NCBI GenBank assembly: GCA_027317045.1
Contig: DAHVFI010000121.1
Span: 1-11,679, forward strand
Source: Gammaproteobacteria bacterium
Lineage (GTDB): Bacteria > Pseudomonadota > Gammaproteobacteria > Natronospirales > REEB76
DNA length: 11,679 nucleotides
Direction: 5' to 3'
Within the stretch, counting starts at the first letter, position 1. Each line of letters starts with the position of its first letter. The notes beneath the pieces were generated by a model, which searched no databases, had not been told where the DNA came from, and saw nothing but the letters and a program-made list of their open reading frames with translations. This document shows positions 1 to 7,243 of this stretch, piece by piece. The translations under genes and the position numbers were made by a program.

Positions 1-762
1 GGCCAATTGCAAGGCGTCCAGTGGTTTAGCGCTGGCACGCATCTGTGCACGTAGCGTGCGGAAGTCCACATAGGCAAAACCGATATTAATGTTGTGCAGG
101 TAAGCGCGCACCGAGGCCTGCACGTTCGGATAAACACGCACCAAATGGTTGGCGTCGCCGGGACGATTGACCGGCACGCTGCCCTGGTCCACATCCCAGG
201 TCCAGATGCCGAACAGGTTATTGCCCTCCAGGGCGAAGCGCGAGGTACCCCAACCGCTTTCCTGGGCTGCCTGAGCCAGCACCAGTGCCACCGGTACGGT
301 ATCCACCCGGTTGAGCAGAATCTCGCGCACTTTCGGATCGTTGAGATCGCCCTCGACCCGGTATTGGACCGCAATGGCGAGCATTTCCTGGCCAGCGTCG
401 GATTGGGGATCAATGACACCCTGACCGAATTGCTGCAATACAAACACCCGCTGGCGCCAGATACGCAGGTTCTCCGCCAGCACGATGGGTAACAGCGCAC
501 GGAAAAATACGGTTTTCTTTTCCTGTTTGCCGAGGGTATCGAGTCCATACGGAAGGGTTTCAATGGCATAGGGCGGCACCGTGTCCTGGGGTGGCCATGA
601 ATAATCCTGACTGGAGAAGATATTTTCCAAGGCCGCAGCGGACGGTGGCTTGATGGGTATCAGTTCGACCTCTGCGATAAGCGGCATCGGGGTGGTTGGC
701 GCACGCCGCTGGTGCCATACAATCAGTCCCGCCACCAGGAAGGGAATCACCGAGAGCAGCAT
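1..762 (-). CDS. Bax-family glucosaminidase-domain membrane protein (partial, 3' end outside window)
   Basis: Reading the minus strand from the ATG at 762 gives 254 residues without a stop before the window edge, so the C-terminus is missing. The N-terminus is a hydrophobic anchor (about residues 1-16) followed by WHQRR, then a proline-rich periplasmic stretch. The region 80-250 follows the layout of E. coli Bax: a KK..FFRALLPIV helix, an NRVD-VP segment, AQAAQESGWGTSRFA with Glu168 as the expected catalytic acid, then GNNLFGIW, and a YPNVQASVRAYLHN helix. Members of this glucosaminidase superfamily cut or bind peptidoglycan glycan strands; the physiological role of Bax itself is poorly known. 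The enzyme would act in the periplasm, anchored to the inner membrane. It is divergent from the yfaZ-tol-que array. The start is uncertain because the frame stays open for 46 more codons upstream without ATG, GTG or TTG. Confidence 0.82.
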   Translation of the reverse strand, partial: MLLSVIPFLVAGLIVWHQRRAPTTPMPLIAEVELIPIKPPSAAALENIFSSQDYSWPPQDTVPPYAIETLPYGLDTLGKQEKKTVFFRALLPIVLAENLRIWRQRVFVLQQFGQGVIDPQSDAGQEMLAIAVQYRVEGDLNDPKVREILLNRVDTVPVALVLAQAAQESGWGTSRFALEGNNLFGIWTWDVDQGSVPVNRPGDANHLVRVYPNVQASVRAYLHNINIGFAYVDFRTLRAQMRASAKPLDALQLA

Positions 763-1308
763 ATAACCGACAAACCGGCTGATGCGGACGGCGAAGGAGT
801 GCTGGGGCTGGTTGCGGGGTTGACCTCGGATGACCTGTTCCTCGTTCTTGTCAGGGCCGGAATCTAGTATATGTAACGCACGAAGGGAACCCCCGCCAGC
901 TTATGGGACACCGCAGGCTATGTCCGCGGCCAGCCAAATAGGCGTCAGTACACGCGAGCGTCACCGACGGCGCCAGGAAAATATATGAGCCTCTGGGAGC
1001 TGACTAGGTCACAGTCCAGCCAGCGTCGCCATAAAACGGTGAGCCACGCAATCATCAAACCGCCGATACCCAGGTGGTTGGATTATTGAAATCCGCAGAA
1101 GCGGGTGGCGGCAATTGATCATGTCCAGTGGCGCCAGTTCCAGTCGCCAGAGGATGGATGAATTTCACGAGTTGAGTTGTGGACAATGCGACTGAGGGGA
1201 GCGGCGTGGGCGTGGCAATAAGCTTAAAAAGCTGCAGGACCCAGGCGTTTAACGTTATTATATATGCACTTTCATCAGCCTTGCCTTCCACACTAGAGGA
1301 GACTCCCC
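763..1308. other. Divergent intergenic spacer of about 550 bases
   Basis: This stretch lies between the minus-strand Bax-like gene and the plus-strand yfaZ. I see no convincing gene in it. The Bax-like frame stays open up to a TAA at 901-903 but has no normal start codon there. A 36-codon minus-strand frame (945-1055) with a hydrophobic start is possible but unsupported. A tiny inverted repeat (agctt/aagct, 1221-1233) sits just before the AT-rich box described as the yfaZ promoter. No RNA gene, long repeat or terminator was recognised. Confidence 0.5.
1233..1261 (+). promoter_or_regulatory. Candidate yfaZ promoter
   Basis: An AT-rich patch (TTATTATATATG, 1255-1266) stands out from GC-rich surroundings 43 to 54 bases before the yfaZ start. 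TATTAT at 1256-1261 matches the sigma-70 -10 consensus in five of six positions. The -35 position (TGCAGG at 1233-1238, 17-base spacer) is poor, so a promoter here may be weak or need an activator. This is inference from one hexamer; it could also serve the genes downstream of yfaZ. Confidence 0.3.
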
Positions 1309-1872
1309 ATGTTGCTACGCAGTACAAGCCTTTTTGTGGCGTTGGCCCTCGCGGCATTTGCCGTGCAGGCGAATAATCTGGACATCAACCTTGGCAGCAA
1401 TGCCGCGTCCATCAATTATTCCGCCAGTCTCACCAATACCGGATTGGAAGGCGATGTCGGCTACCTGCATCACACCGGTTCCGTGGATATCGGCAATGTT
1501 GGCCTGCAAGTGGTGGGGAATTCCAATCCAGTGGGCTCACCATTTATTTTTGCGGTGGGCGGCAAATTATTTTTTATCAGTCCCAAGCAGAACAGCGGTA
1601 ACGGCACGGTGCTGGGACTGGGGGGACGTTTCAACTATACATGGCCAAGTTACAATCGCTTCACCATCGGTGGCGAGCTCTATTACGCGCCCAAGATTGT
1701 CTCATTCAATAATGCCGATCGCTATTTGCAATACAGCGTGAATGCCGGTTATGAAATACTCCGCAACGCGGAATTGTACGTGGGCTACCGCCATATTTCA
1801 GCGGCCTTCACTAATACCAGTACGCTGACCTTGGACAGCACCTTCATGGTCGGTCTTGATCTCTCATTTTGA
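1309..1872 (+). CDS. yfaZ: YfaZ-family outer-membrane protein
   Basis: A 187-residue protein, close to the roughly 180 of E. coli YfaZ. It begins with a signal peptide (residues 1-21, LLRSTSLFVALALAAF core, cleavage after VQA). The rest is alternating polar/hydrophobic strands rich in Gly, Tyr and Asn, such as GGELYYAPKIVSF and AELYVGYRHISA, and it ends in LDLSF; a terminal Phe is typical of outer-membrane barrels recognised by the BAM machinery. The YfaZ family is of unknown function. The ATG at 1309 is well supported by AGGAG at 1297-1301, seven bases upstream. The gene ends 23 bases before yebC with no terminator visible between them, so it may head the transcript that continues into yebC-ruvCAB-tol-pal. 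The family call rests on recognised sequence pattern; the alternative is a generic small beta-barrel. Confidence 0.75.
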   Translation: MLLRSTSLFVALALAAFAVQANNLDINLGSNAASINYSASLTNTGLEGDVGYLHHTGSVDIGNVGLQVVGNSNPVGSPFIFAVGGKLFFISPKQNSGNGTVLGLGGRFNYTWPSYNRFTIGGELYYAPKIVSFNNADRYLQYSVNAGYEILRNAELYVGYRHISAAFTNTSTLTLDSTFMVGLDLSF

Positions 1873-1895
1873 CATGCTACGGGATGGGTGATTGC

Positions 1896-2636
1896 ATGGC
1901 GGGTCACAGCAAATGGGCGAACATCCAACATCGCAAGAATGCCCAGGATGCCAAGCGCGGCAAGCTGTTCACGCGCCTAATTCGCGAAATCACCAGCGCC
2001 GCGCGTCACGGCGATCCGAATCCGGATTCCAATCCACGCCTCAGGCTGGCGGTGGACAAGGCGCTCACCGCCAATATGACCCGGGAGACTATCGAGCGCG
2101 CCATCAAACGCGGCTCCGGTGAAACGCAGGATGTGGCCTACGAAGAGATCCGCTACGAAGGTTACGGGCCTGGCGGCGTGGCCATCATTGTGGAATGTCT
2201 GTCGGACAACCATACCCGTACCGTAGGCGAGGTGCGGCACGCATTCTCTAAACACGGCGGCAACCTGGGTGCGGACGGTTCCGTGAGTTATCTTTTCAAC
2301 AAATGCGGTGTGCTTTTATTTGACGTCAGTAGAGGCGAGGATAAGGTTATGGAAGCGGCCCTGAACGCGGGGGCGGAGGACGTGGTTAGCAGCGAGCAGG
2401 GGTTTGAGGTGCTGACGGATCCTTCGGCGTTTCAGGCGGTCAAGACCGCCATGGAGAAGGCGGGATTGAAGGCGGAATCGGCGGAAATCACTTTGCGTGC
2501 ATCCATCTCTGTGCCGCTGGATACGCTCCACGCGCAAACGGTGCTGGAATTATTGGAGGCCCTCGAGAACCTGGATGATGTCCAGACGGTATATTCCAAT
2601 GCCGAGTTCCCGGACGAGGTTCTGCAAGCATCATGA
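1896..2636 (+). CDS. yebC: YebC/TACO1-family translation factor
   Basis: A 246-residue protein, exactly the usual family length when started at the ATG at 1896, which gives the invariant MAGHSKWANIQHRKN N-terminus; an upstream ATG at 1886 is in frame but would add only non-conserved residues. Other hallmarks are DAKRGKLFTRLIREI, the RAIKRGSG segment, YEGYGPGGVA and DNHTRTVGEVRH. The family was long described as DNA-binding regulators (PmpR in Pseudomonas). Later work, and the mitochondrial homologue TACO1, point to a ribosome-associated factor that eases stalling at proline-rich stretches. It acts in the cytoplasm. It sits just before ruvC, as in many Gammaproteobacteria. There is no strong Shine-Dalgarno sequence, so coupling to yfaZ translation is possible. 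Confidence 0.96.
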   Translation: MAGHSKWANIQHRKNAQDAKRGKLFTRLIREITSAARHGDPNPDSNPRLRLAVDKALTANMTRETIERAIKRGSGETQDVAYEEIRYEGYGPGGVAIIVECLSDNHTRTVGEVRHAFSKHGGNLGADGSVSYLFNKCGVLLFDVSRGEDKVMEAALNAGAEDVVSSEQGFEVLTDPSAFQAVKTAMEKAGLKAESAEITLRASISVPLDTLHAQTVLELLEALENLDDVQTVYSNAEFPDEVLQAS

Positions 2637-2649
2637 CCGGCGCGCTTGA

Positions 2650-3165
2650 GTGAACCGCGTCATCAGAATTCTCGGTATTGATCCGGGTTCTCTATCCACG
2701 GGTTACGGCCTGGTGGATAGCGAAGGTCAGAACCTGAAGCATATAGCCAGTGGCTGCATTCGCACCTCGGCTGACGAATTTCCGCAACGCTTGCGGGAGA
2801 TATTTTTTGGCGTTGCCGTGGTGGTGGAGGAATTCAAGCCCTTGGAATTGGTGGTTGAGAAGGCTTTTGTGCACAAGAATGCCGACAGTGCTCTCAAACT
2901 TGGGCAGGCGCGCGCGGCGGCTATCTGCGCTACGCTTAAACAGGAGCTGTCGGTGCATGAATACACGCCGCGGGAAGTGAAATTGGCACTCACCGGCAAG
3001 GGCAGTGCCGGCAAGGAGCAGGTGCAGCATATGGTGAAGATTCTGCTGGGCTTGCAGGGCCGTTTGCAGGTGGATAGCGCCGACGCCCTGGCGGTGGCCA
3101 TCTGCCATGCCCACAGCCGCACGCTGCGTCTGCGGCTCGCAGCCGGGCAGGGCGGCGGCCGATGA
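2650..3165 (+). CDS. ruvC: Holliday junction resolvase RuvC
   Basis: RuvC cuts Holliday junctions symmetrically at the end of homologous recombination and fork repair, working with the RuvAB motor. The 171-residue product has the RNase-H-like fold signature ILGIDPGS near the N-terminus and the conserved block KNADSALKLGQAR. The four metal-binding acidic residues are all present: Asp11, Glu70 (in LVVEK), Asp142 and Asp145 (in VDSADALA), matching D7, E66, D138 and D141 of E. coli. I chose the GTG at 2650; no in-frame ATG precedes the conserved ILGID segment. The gap from yebC is 13 bases and there is no clear ribosome binding site. The stop overlaps the ruvA start (ATGA, 3162-3165), indicating translational coupling. 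Confidence 0.97.
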   Translation: MNRVIRILGIDPGSLSTGYGLVDSEGQNLKHIASGCIRTSADEFPQRLREIFFGVAVVVEEFKPLELVVEKAFVHKNADSALKLGQARAAAICATLKQELSVHEYTPREVKLALTGKGSAGKEQVQHMVKILLGLQGRLQVDSADALAVAICHAHSRTLRLRLAAGQGGGR

Positions 3166-3749
3166 TCGGCTTCCTGCGCGGCCTGATCCTGCATCGGCAG
3201 CCGCCGCATCTTCTGATCGATGTGCATGGTGTGGGCTACGAGGTGGAGGCGCCCATGTCCACCTTTTATGATCTGCCGGATACCGGTGCCGAAGTGCTGC
3301 TGTATACCCATCTGGTGGTACGCGAGGATGCGCATATCCTGTTCGGGTTCGGCACCGAAACGGAGCGCCGCTTGTTCCGTGCGTTGATCCGCGTGAACGG
3401 CGTAGGTCCACGTCTGGCGCTCACCATTCTTTCCGGCGTCAGCGTGGACAGTTTTGTGCGCTGCGTGCGTGATAGCGACACGGCGGCGCTCACGCGCCTG
3501 CCGGGCATCGGCAAAAAGACCGCCGAGCGTCTGATGGTTGAAATGCGTGATCGCCTGGACGAAGCCGCCGGTAACACGGCTAGCGTCATGGGTAAGATGA
3601 ATCCGCGCGAGGAGGCCTTGTCGGCGCTGGTGAGCCTGGGGTACAAGCCGCAGGAAGCCAGTCACATGCTGCAGGCCATCCAGGAAACCGGCATCAGCAG
3701 CGAGGAGATTATCCGTCGGGCCCTGCAAAACGCTGCGCGCGGCGGCTGA
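3162..3749 (+). CDS. ruvA: Holliday junction branch migration subunit RuvA
   Basis: RuvA binds the four-way junction as a tetramer and loads the RuvB motor rings. The 195-residue product (203 in E. coli) has the N-terminal OB-fold (MIGFLRG..., about 1-63), including the acid-pin pair Glu55-Asp56 in REDAHILFGF. Two helix-hairpin-helix motifs follow, NGVGPRLALTILS (about 79-91) and LPGIGKKTAERL (about 113-124). After a flexible linker comes the RuvB-binding C-terminal domain (about 149-191, EEALSALVSLGYKPQEAS). It overlaps ruvC by four bases and ends nine bases before ruvB, so the three ruv genes are clearly co-translated. In E. coli ruvC is separated from ruvAB; here all three are contiguous, as in Pseudomonas. 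Confidence 0.97.
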   Translation: MIGFLRGLILHRQPPHLLIDVHGVGYEVEAPMSTFYDLPDTGAEVLLYTHLVVREDAHILFGFGTETERRLFRALIRVNGVGPRLALTILSGVSVDSFVRCVRDSDTAALTRLPGIGKKTAERLMVEMRDRLDEAAGNTASVMGKMNPREEALSALVSLGYKPQEASHMLQAIQETGISSEEIIRRALQNAARGG

Positions 3750-3758
3750 TAAATACCT

Positions 3759-4799
3759 ATGACAAATGAACGTCTGATGACATCGAAAAGCAATCCGGAA
3801 GACGAGGTCCTGGACCGCGCCATCCGGCCACGCACGCTTGCTGATTACATAGGTCAGCAGGCGGTGCGCGAGCAAATGCAGATTTTTATCCAGGCCGCCA
3901 AAAAACGCGGTGAGGCGCTGGATCACGTGCTCATCTTCGGTCCACCGGGCCTCGGCAAGACCACCCTCGCCCACATCATTGCCCACGAGTTGGGTGTGAA
4001 TCTGCGCCAGACATCGGGTCCGGTGCTCGAACGCCCCGGCGATCTGGCGGCACTGCTGACGAATCTCGAGCCGCGCGACGTGTTATTTGTGGATGAAATC
4101 CACCGTCTGAGTGCGGTGGTGGAGGAAGTGCTGTATCCCGCACTCGAGGATTACAAGCTCGACATCATGATCGGCGAAGGTCCAGCGGCGCGTTCCATCA
4201 AACTGGACGTTCCGCCGTTCACCCTGGTGGGCGCCACTACCCGTGCCGGTTTGCTGACTTCGCCGTTGCGCGATCGCTTCGGCATCGTGCAGCGTCTGGA
4301 GTTCTACAGTCACGAGGAACTGACCCACATCATCACGCGTTCGGCACGCATTCTGGCTCTCAGTATTGATCCCGAAGGCGCCCGTGAGATCGCCGCGCGA
4401 TCGCGTGGTACTCCGCGCATCGCCAACCGGCTATTGCGGCGAGTACGGGATTTCGCCGAGGTCAAGGCGGACGGCAAAATCAGCGCCTACATCGCCCACC
4501 AGGCGATGGATCTGCTGGATGTGGATATGCATGGCTTTGACATGCTGGATCGCAAGCTGTTGCTGGCAGTCATCGAAAAATTCGACGGAGGACCGGTGGG
4601 CGTGGATAGCCTTGCGGCCGCCATCGGTGAAGAACGCGGCACCATCGAAGATGTGCTGGAGCCGTTTCTGATCCAGCAGGGATTCCTGATGCGTACCGCC
4701 CGCGGCCGTATGGCCACCAAGACCGCGTATCAGCATTTCGGTCTGAAGCCGCCACAGCGTGAAATCTCCCCGGATCTTTTTGACGGACGACAGGATTAA
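3759..4799 (+). CDS. ruvB: Holliday junction branch migration ATPase RuvB
   Basis: RuvB is the AAA+ hexameric motor that pulls DNA through the RuvA-bound junction. The 346-residue product shows Walker A GPPGLGKTT (61-69), Walker B VDEIH (111-115), sensor 1 GATTRAG (158-164), the LRDRFG arginine-finger segment (170-175), the GTPRIANRLLRRVRDF sensor-2 region (about 218-232) and the C-terminal winged-helix DNA-binding domain (PFLIQQGFL, RTARGRMAT). The start at 3759 has no obvious Shine-Dalgarno sequence; Met7 (3777) is an alternative that would remove only non-conserved residues. It lies nine bases after ruvA and its last codons carry the ribosome binding site for ybgC. Confidence 0.98.
   Translation: MTNERLMTSKSNPEDEVLDRAIRPRTLADYIGQQAVREQMQIFIQAAKKRGEALDHVLIFGPPGLGKTTLAHIIAHELGVNLRQTSGPVLERPGDLAALLTNLEPRDVLFVDEIHRLSAVVEEVLYPALEDYKLDIMIGEGPAARSIKLDVPPFTLVGATTRAGLLTSPLRDRFGIVQRLEFYSHEELTHIITRSARILALSIDPEGAREIAARSRGTPRIANRLLRRVRDFAEVKADGKISAYIAHQAMDLLDVDMHGFDMLDRKLLLAVIEKFDGGPVGVDSLAAAIGEERGTIEDVLEPFLIQQGFLMRTARGRMATKTAYQHFGLKPPQREISPDLFDGRQD
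4792..4795 (+). promoter_or_regulatory. Ribosome binding site deciding the ybgC start
   Basis: AGGA inside the last codons of ruvB lies eight bases before the ATG at 4804. It favours that start over the in-frame ATG at 4759, which would overlap ruvB by 41 bases and has no such signal. A GTG at 4801 is a less likely third option because the spacing is five bases. Confidence 0.5.
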
Positions 4800-4803
4800 A
4801 GTG

Positions 4804-5277
4804 ATGCACAGGGGAACCGGACCTGATGCACAGGGTCTCAAAACACGGAACATTGCACCGACGGCAGCAGCGCGCGCTGTTTTTACTTGGCCGGTGCGCG
4901 TGTATTACGAGGATACCGATCTTGGCGGGGTGGTATATCACGCCAATTACCTCAAATTTCTGGAACGAGCGCGCACCGAATGGCTGCGGCACCTGGGTTT
5001 CGAGCAGGATGAGATGCGTGAGCGGCTCGGCATCCAGTTTGTGGTGGTAGGCATGCGGCTGGACTTCCATCGGCCGGCACGCTTCAACGATGAGCTTGCG
5101 GTAAGCGTGAAAGTAACTGACATTAAGCGTGCCAGTCTGATATTCAATCAGACGATCCATGCGGTCTCGGCTGGCAATGCGCTGGTGTGTTCCGCCGACG
5201 TGCGTGCGGCTTGCGTGGAATGTATGACCATTAAACCCCAACCCTTGCCGCGGGAGATCGTGGCGGAGCTTGCATAA
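4804..5277 (+). CDS. ybgC: Tol-Pal-associated acyl-CoA thioesterase YbgC
   Basis: A single hotdog-fold thioesterase of 157 residues from the ATG at 4804. The core starts at TWPVRVYYEDTDLGGVVYHANY (about 28-49); Asp39, the second Asp of EDTD, corresponds to the catalytic Asp18 of E. coli YbgC, and His46 is the conserved His of VYH. FLERARTEWLRHLG follows and the C-terminus ends PREIVAEL as in E. coli. YbgC enzymes hydrolyse acyl-CoA, have been linked to phospholipid metabolism, and are encoded first in tol-pal operons. The protein is cytoplasmic, near the inner membrane. It is about 20 residues longer at the N-terminus than E. coli YbgC (134 aa), and no ATG, GTG or TTG lies between 4804 and the conserved core, so the extension cannot be trimmed by choosing another start. 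One base separates it from tolQ. Confidence 0.95.
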   Translation: MHRGTGPDAQGLKTRNIAPTAAARAVFTWPVRVYYEDTDLGGVVYHANYLKFLERARTEWLRHLGFEQDEMRERLGIQFVVVGMRLDFHRPARFNDELAVSVKVTDIKRASLIFNQTIHAVSAGNALVCSADVRAACVECMTIKPQPLPREIVAELA

Positions 5278-5278
5278 C

Positions 5279-5965
5279 ATGAACGGCCAAGAATCCTTTC
5301 TCGAAATCGCCCTGCACGCCAGCCTGGTGGTGAAAATCGTGCTGCTGATCCTGGTGGCAGCCTCGCTGGCGTCCTGGGCGGTGATCTTCCGCAAGTACCG
5401 CATGCTCAAGGAAGCGCGTGCGGCTACCGATAGCTTCGAGAAACGCTTCTGGTCCGGTGGCGAGATCGCCTTGATCTACAAGGAAATCAGCGGTTCCGGG
5501 GCCGAGAGCGGTATGGAAAGCATCTTCGAGGCCGGCTTCGGTGAATTCGCGCGGCTGCGCAAACAGGGTGACGCTCAGGGCATGATCATCGAAGGCTCGC
5601 GCCGGGCCATGCGCGTAGCCCAGATCCGGGAGGTAGACCGGCTCGAAGAGAGTCTCGCGTTCCTGGCTACCGTAGGCTCCACCAGCCCCTATGTGGGTCT
5701 GTTCGGCACCGTCTGGGGCATCATGAATGCCTTTCACGGTCTCGGTAACGTTCAGCAGGCCACCATCTCCATGGTGGCGCCGGGTATTTCCGAGGCCCTC
5801 ATTGCCACGGCCATGGGATTGTTCGCCGCCATTCCCGCGGTGATTGCCTATAACCGCTTCGCCAATCATGTGGAGCGTCTGGAAACCCGCTTCGACAGTT
5901 TCCTGGATGAGTTTTCCACCATCCTGCAACGGCACGTGGGTTCACGTGTTGCTCCCCAGGGGTAG
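5279..5965 (+). CDS. tolQ: Tol-Pal motor subunit TolQ
   Basis: TolQ is the inner-membrane stator-like subunit (ExbB/MotA family) that with TolR converts proton flow into movement of TolA. The 228-residue product (230 in E. coli) has transmembrane helix 1 at about 17-37, a large cytoplasmic loop, and helices 2 and 3 at about 127-150 and 167-192. The family signature VGSTSPYVGLFGTVWGIMNAF (132-152) and APGISEALIATAMGLFAAIPAV (167-188) are intact. I chose the ATG at 5279, one base after the ybgC stop, with GGAG at 5265-5268; an in-frame TTG at 5270 would overlap ybgC by eight bases. The next gene, tolR, follows after six bases. Confidence 0.97.
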   Translation: MNGQESFLEIALHASLVVKIVLLILVAASLASWAVIFRKYRMLKEARAATDSFEKRFWSGGEIALIYKEISGSGAESGMESIFEAGFGEFARLRKQGDAQGMIIEGSRRAMRVAQIREVDRLEESLAFLATVGSTSPYVGLFGTVWGIMNAFHGLGNVQQATISMVAPGISEALIATAMGLFAAIPAVIAYNRFANHVERLETRFDSFLDEFSTILQRHVGSRVAPQG

Positions 5966-5971
5966 GCAAAT

Positions 5972-6427
5972 ATGACGGGGCGGCGCAACAAACGGCGCAT
6001 GATGAGCGAGATCAACGTGGTGCCCTACATCGACGTGATGCTGGTACTGTTGATCATCTTCATGGTGACCGCGCCGTTGCTGAGCCAGGGCGTGAAGGTG
6101 AATCTCCCCAAGGCCAGCGCCAAGCCGCTGGACCTCAAGGCTAACGAGACACCAGTAGTGCTGACGGTGACGGCCGACGGCAGGTATTATCTCAATATCG
6201 GAGCCCATCCGGATCAACCCATCGATGCGCAACTGGTGGTGGCCACGGTCACGGCGGTACTCAAGCTGAAACCGGGAACTCATGTGGTGGTGCGGGGCGA
6301 CAAGGATGCCCGCTATGATTCGGTGCTGCGCGGCATGACGCTGTTACAAGCGGCCGGAGCGGCCAGCGTCGGCCTCGAAACCAACCCCAACGACGTGCCG
6401 CGTGTGGAAATCACCGGCAAGACCTGA
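5972..6427 (+). CDS. tolR: Tol-Pal motor subunit TolR
   Basis: TolR (ExbD family) is the second stator subunit. The 151-residue product has a short basic cytoplasmic N-terminus (MTGRRNKRRMMSEINVVPYID), one transmembrane helix (about 18-37) with the proton-carrying Asp21 (equivalent to Asp23 in E. coli), and a periplasmic domain of about 110 residues ending PRVEITGKT. The length is normal (142 in E. coli). Its TGA stop shares one base with the tolA ATG (TGATG), indicating coupled translation. Confidence 0.97.
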   Translation: MTGRRNKRRMMSEINVVPYIDVMLVLLIIFMVTAPLLSQGVKVNLPKASAKPLDLKANETPVVLTVTADGRYYLNIGAHPDQPIDAQLVVATVTAVLKLKPGTHVVVRGDKDARYDSVLRGMTLLQAAGAASVGLETNPNDVPRVEITGKT

Positions 6428-7242
6428 TGGTAGCAATCGTGGAAACCGGCACACAACGCCTGCTGCCCTGGATTTATTCGGTGCTGCTGCATGTGGCCTT
6501 CGTGGTATTGCTGGTACTGAGCATCCACTGGACCAATTCGACGCTACCCTCCTTGGGCGGCAAGGGCAGCACGGCTCAGCCGGTGCAGGCCACGGTGGTG
6601 GATCAGAAGCTTATCCAGCAGCAGATGGCGTTGTTGCGGGCACAGGATAAACAGAAACAGCAGGCCGCCCAGCAGTTGCAGCAACAGGCAGCGGCCGCCA
6701 AGAGCGAGCGGCAGCAGGAGGAACAGAAGGTTGCGCAGCTCAAACAGCAGCAGGCGGCGGCCCAGCAGGCGCTCGATCAGAAGCTGGCGGACCTGCAGAA
6801 ACAGGCCCAGGCGGAACAGGATCATCTCGCCAAGCTCAAGGTGGAAGCAGCCGCCCAGGCGAAAAAGCGTCAGAATGCGGAATCAGCTCGCCGCCGCGCG
6901 CAGTTACAGAAGGAAATTGCCGTGGAGGAGCGGGCCCGGGATGCGCGTATGGCTTCATTACTGCAGCAATGGACTGCGCTGGTCAAACAAAAAGTGCAGA
7001 GCAATTGGAACGAGCCTGCCAGCAGCCCTCCTGATTTGAGTTGCAAGGTACAGGTTGAACAGGTGCCGGGTGGAACCGTGACGAATGCGCAGGTTCTCTC
7101 TTGCAACGGAGATGAAGCCGTGAAGCAATCTGTTGTAACTGCGGTATTGCGCTCATCACCTTTGCCACCGCCGCCGGATCCGTCGCTCTTCCAGCGAGTA
7201 TTCGTATTAAACTTTACACCGCAGACCAACTCGAGTAACTGA
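6427..7242 (+). CDS. tolA: Cell envelope integrity protein TolA (short form)
   Basis: TolA spans the periplasm from the TolQR motor to TolB/Pal and is the receptor used by group A colicins and filamentous phage in E. coli. The 271-residue product has one transmembrane helix (about 14-33) with the SxxxH motif, Ser18 and His22, at the same positions as in E. coli, where it contacts TolQR. A long Ala/Gln/Lys/Glu-rich helical stalk spans about 58-178. The globular C-terminal domain (about 180-266) carries two cysteines, Cys206 and Cys226, placed to form the disulfide known in TolA domain III, and a PLPPPPDPSLF stretch before the last strand. The stalk is much shorter than in E. coli TolA (421 residues in all). 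It starts on the last base of tolR and ends one base before tolB. Confidence 0.95.
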   Translation: MVAIVETGTQRLLPWIYSVLLHVAFVVLLVLSIHWTNSTLPSLGGKGSTAQPVQATVVDQKLIQQQMALLRAQDKQKQQAAQQLQQQAAAAKSERQQEEQKVAQLKQQQAAAQQALDQKLADLQKQAQAEQDHLAKLKVEAAAQAKKRQNAESARRRAQLQKEIAVEERARDARMASLLQQWTALVKQKVQSNWNEPASSPPDLSCKVQVEQVPGGTVTNAQVLSCNGDEAVKQSVVTAVLRSSPLPPPPDPSLFQRVFVLNFTPQTNSSN

Positions 7243-7243
7243 T

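Noticed and set aside
94..492. Plus-strand open frame of 132 codons opposite the Bax-like gene
   Set aside because: It is antisense to a frame with clear family motifs (QESGWGTS, GNNLFGIW) and has no recognisable domain.
2727..3986. Minus-strand open frame of 419 codons across ruvC, ruvA and ruvB
   Set aside because: Long antisense frame in GC-rich coding DNA; the sense strand encodes three well-conserved proteins and the antisense product shows no motif.
5231..5935. Minus-strand open frame of 234 codons opposite tolQ
   Set aside because: Shadow of tolQ codon bias; His/Gly-rich product without family features.
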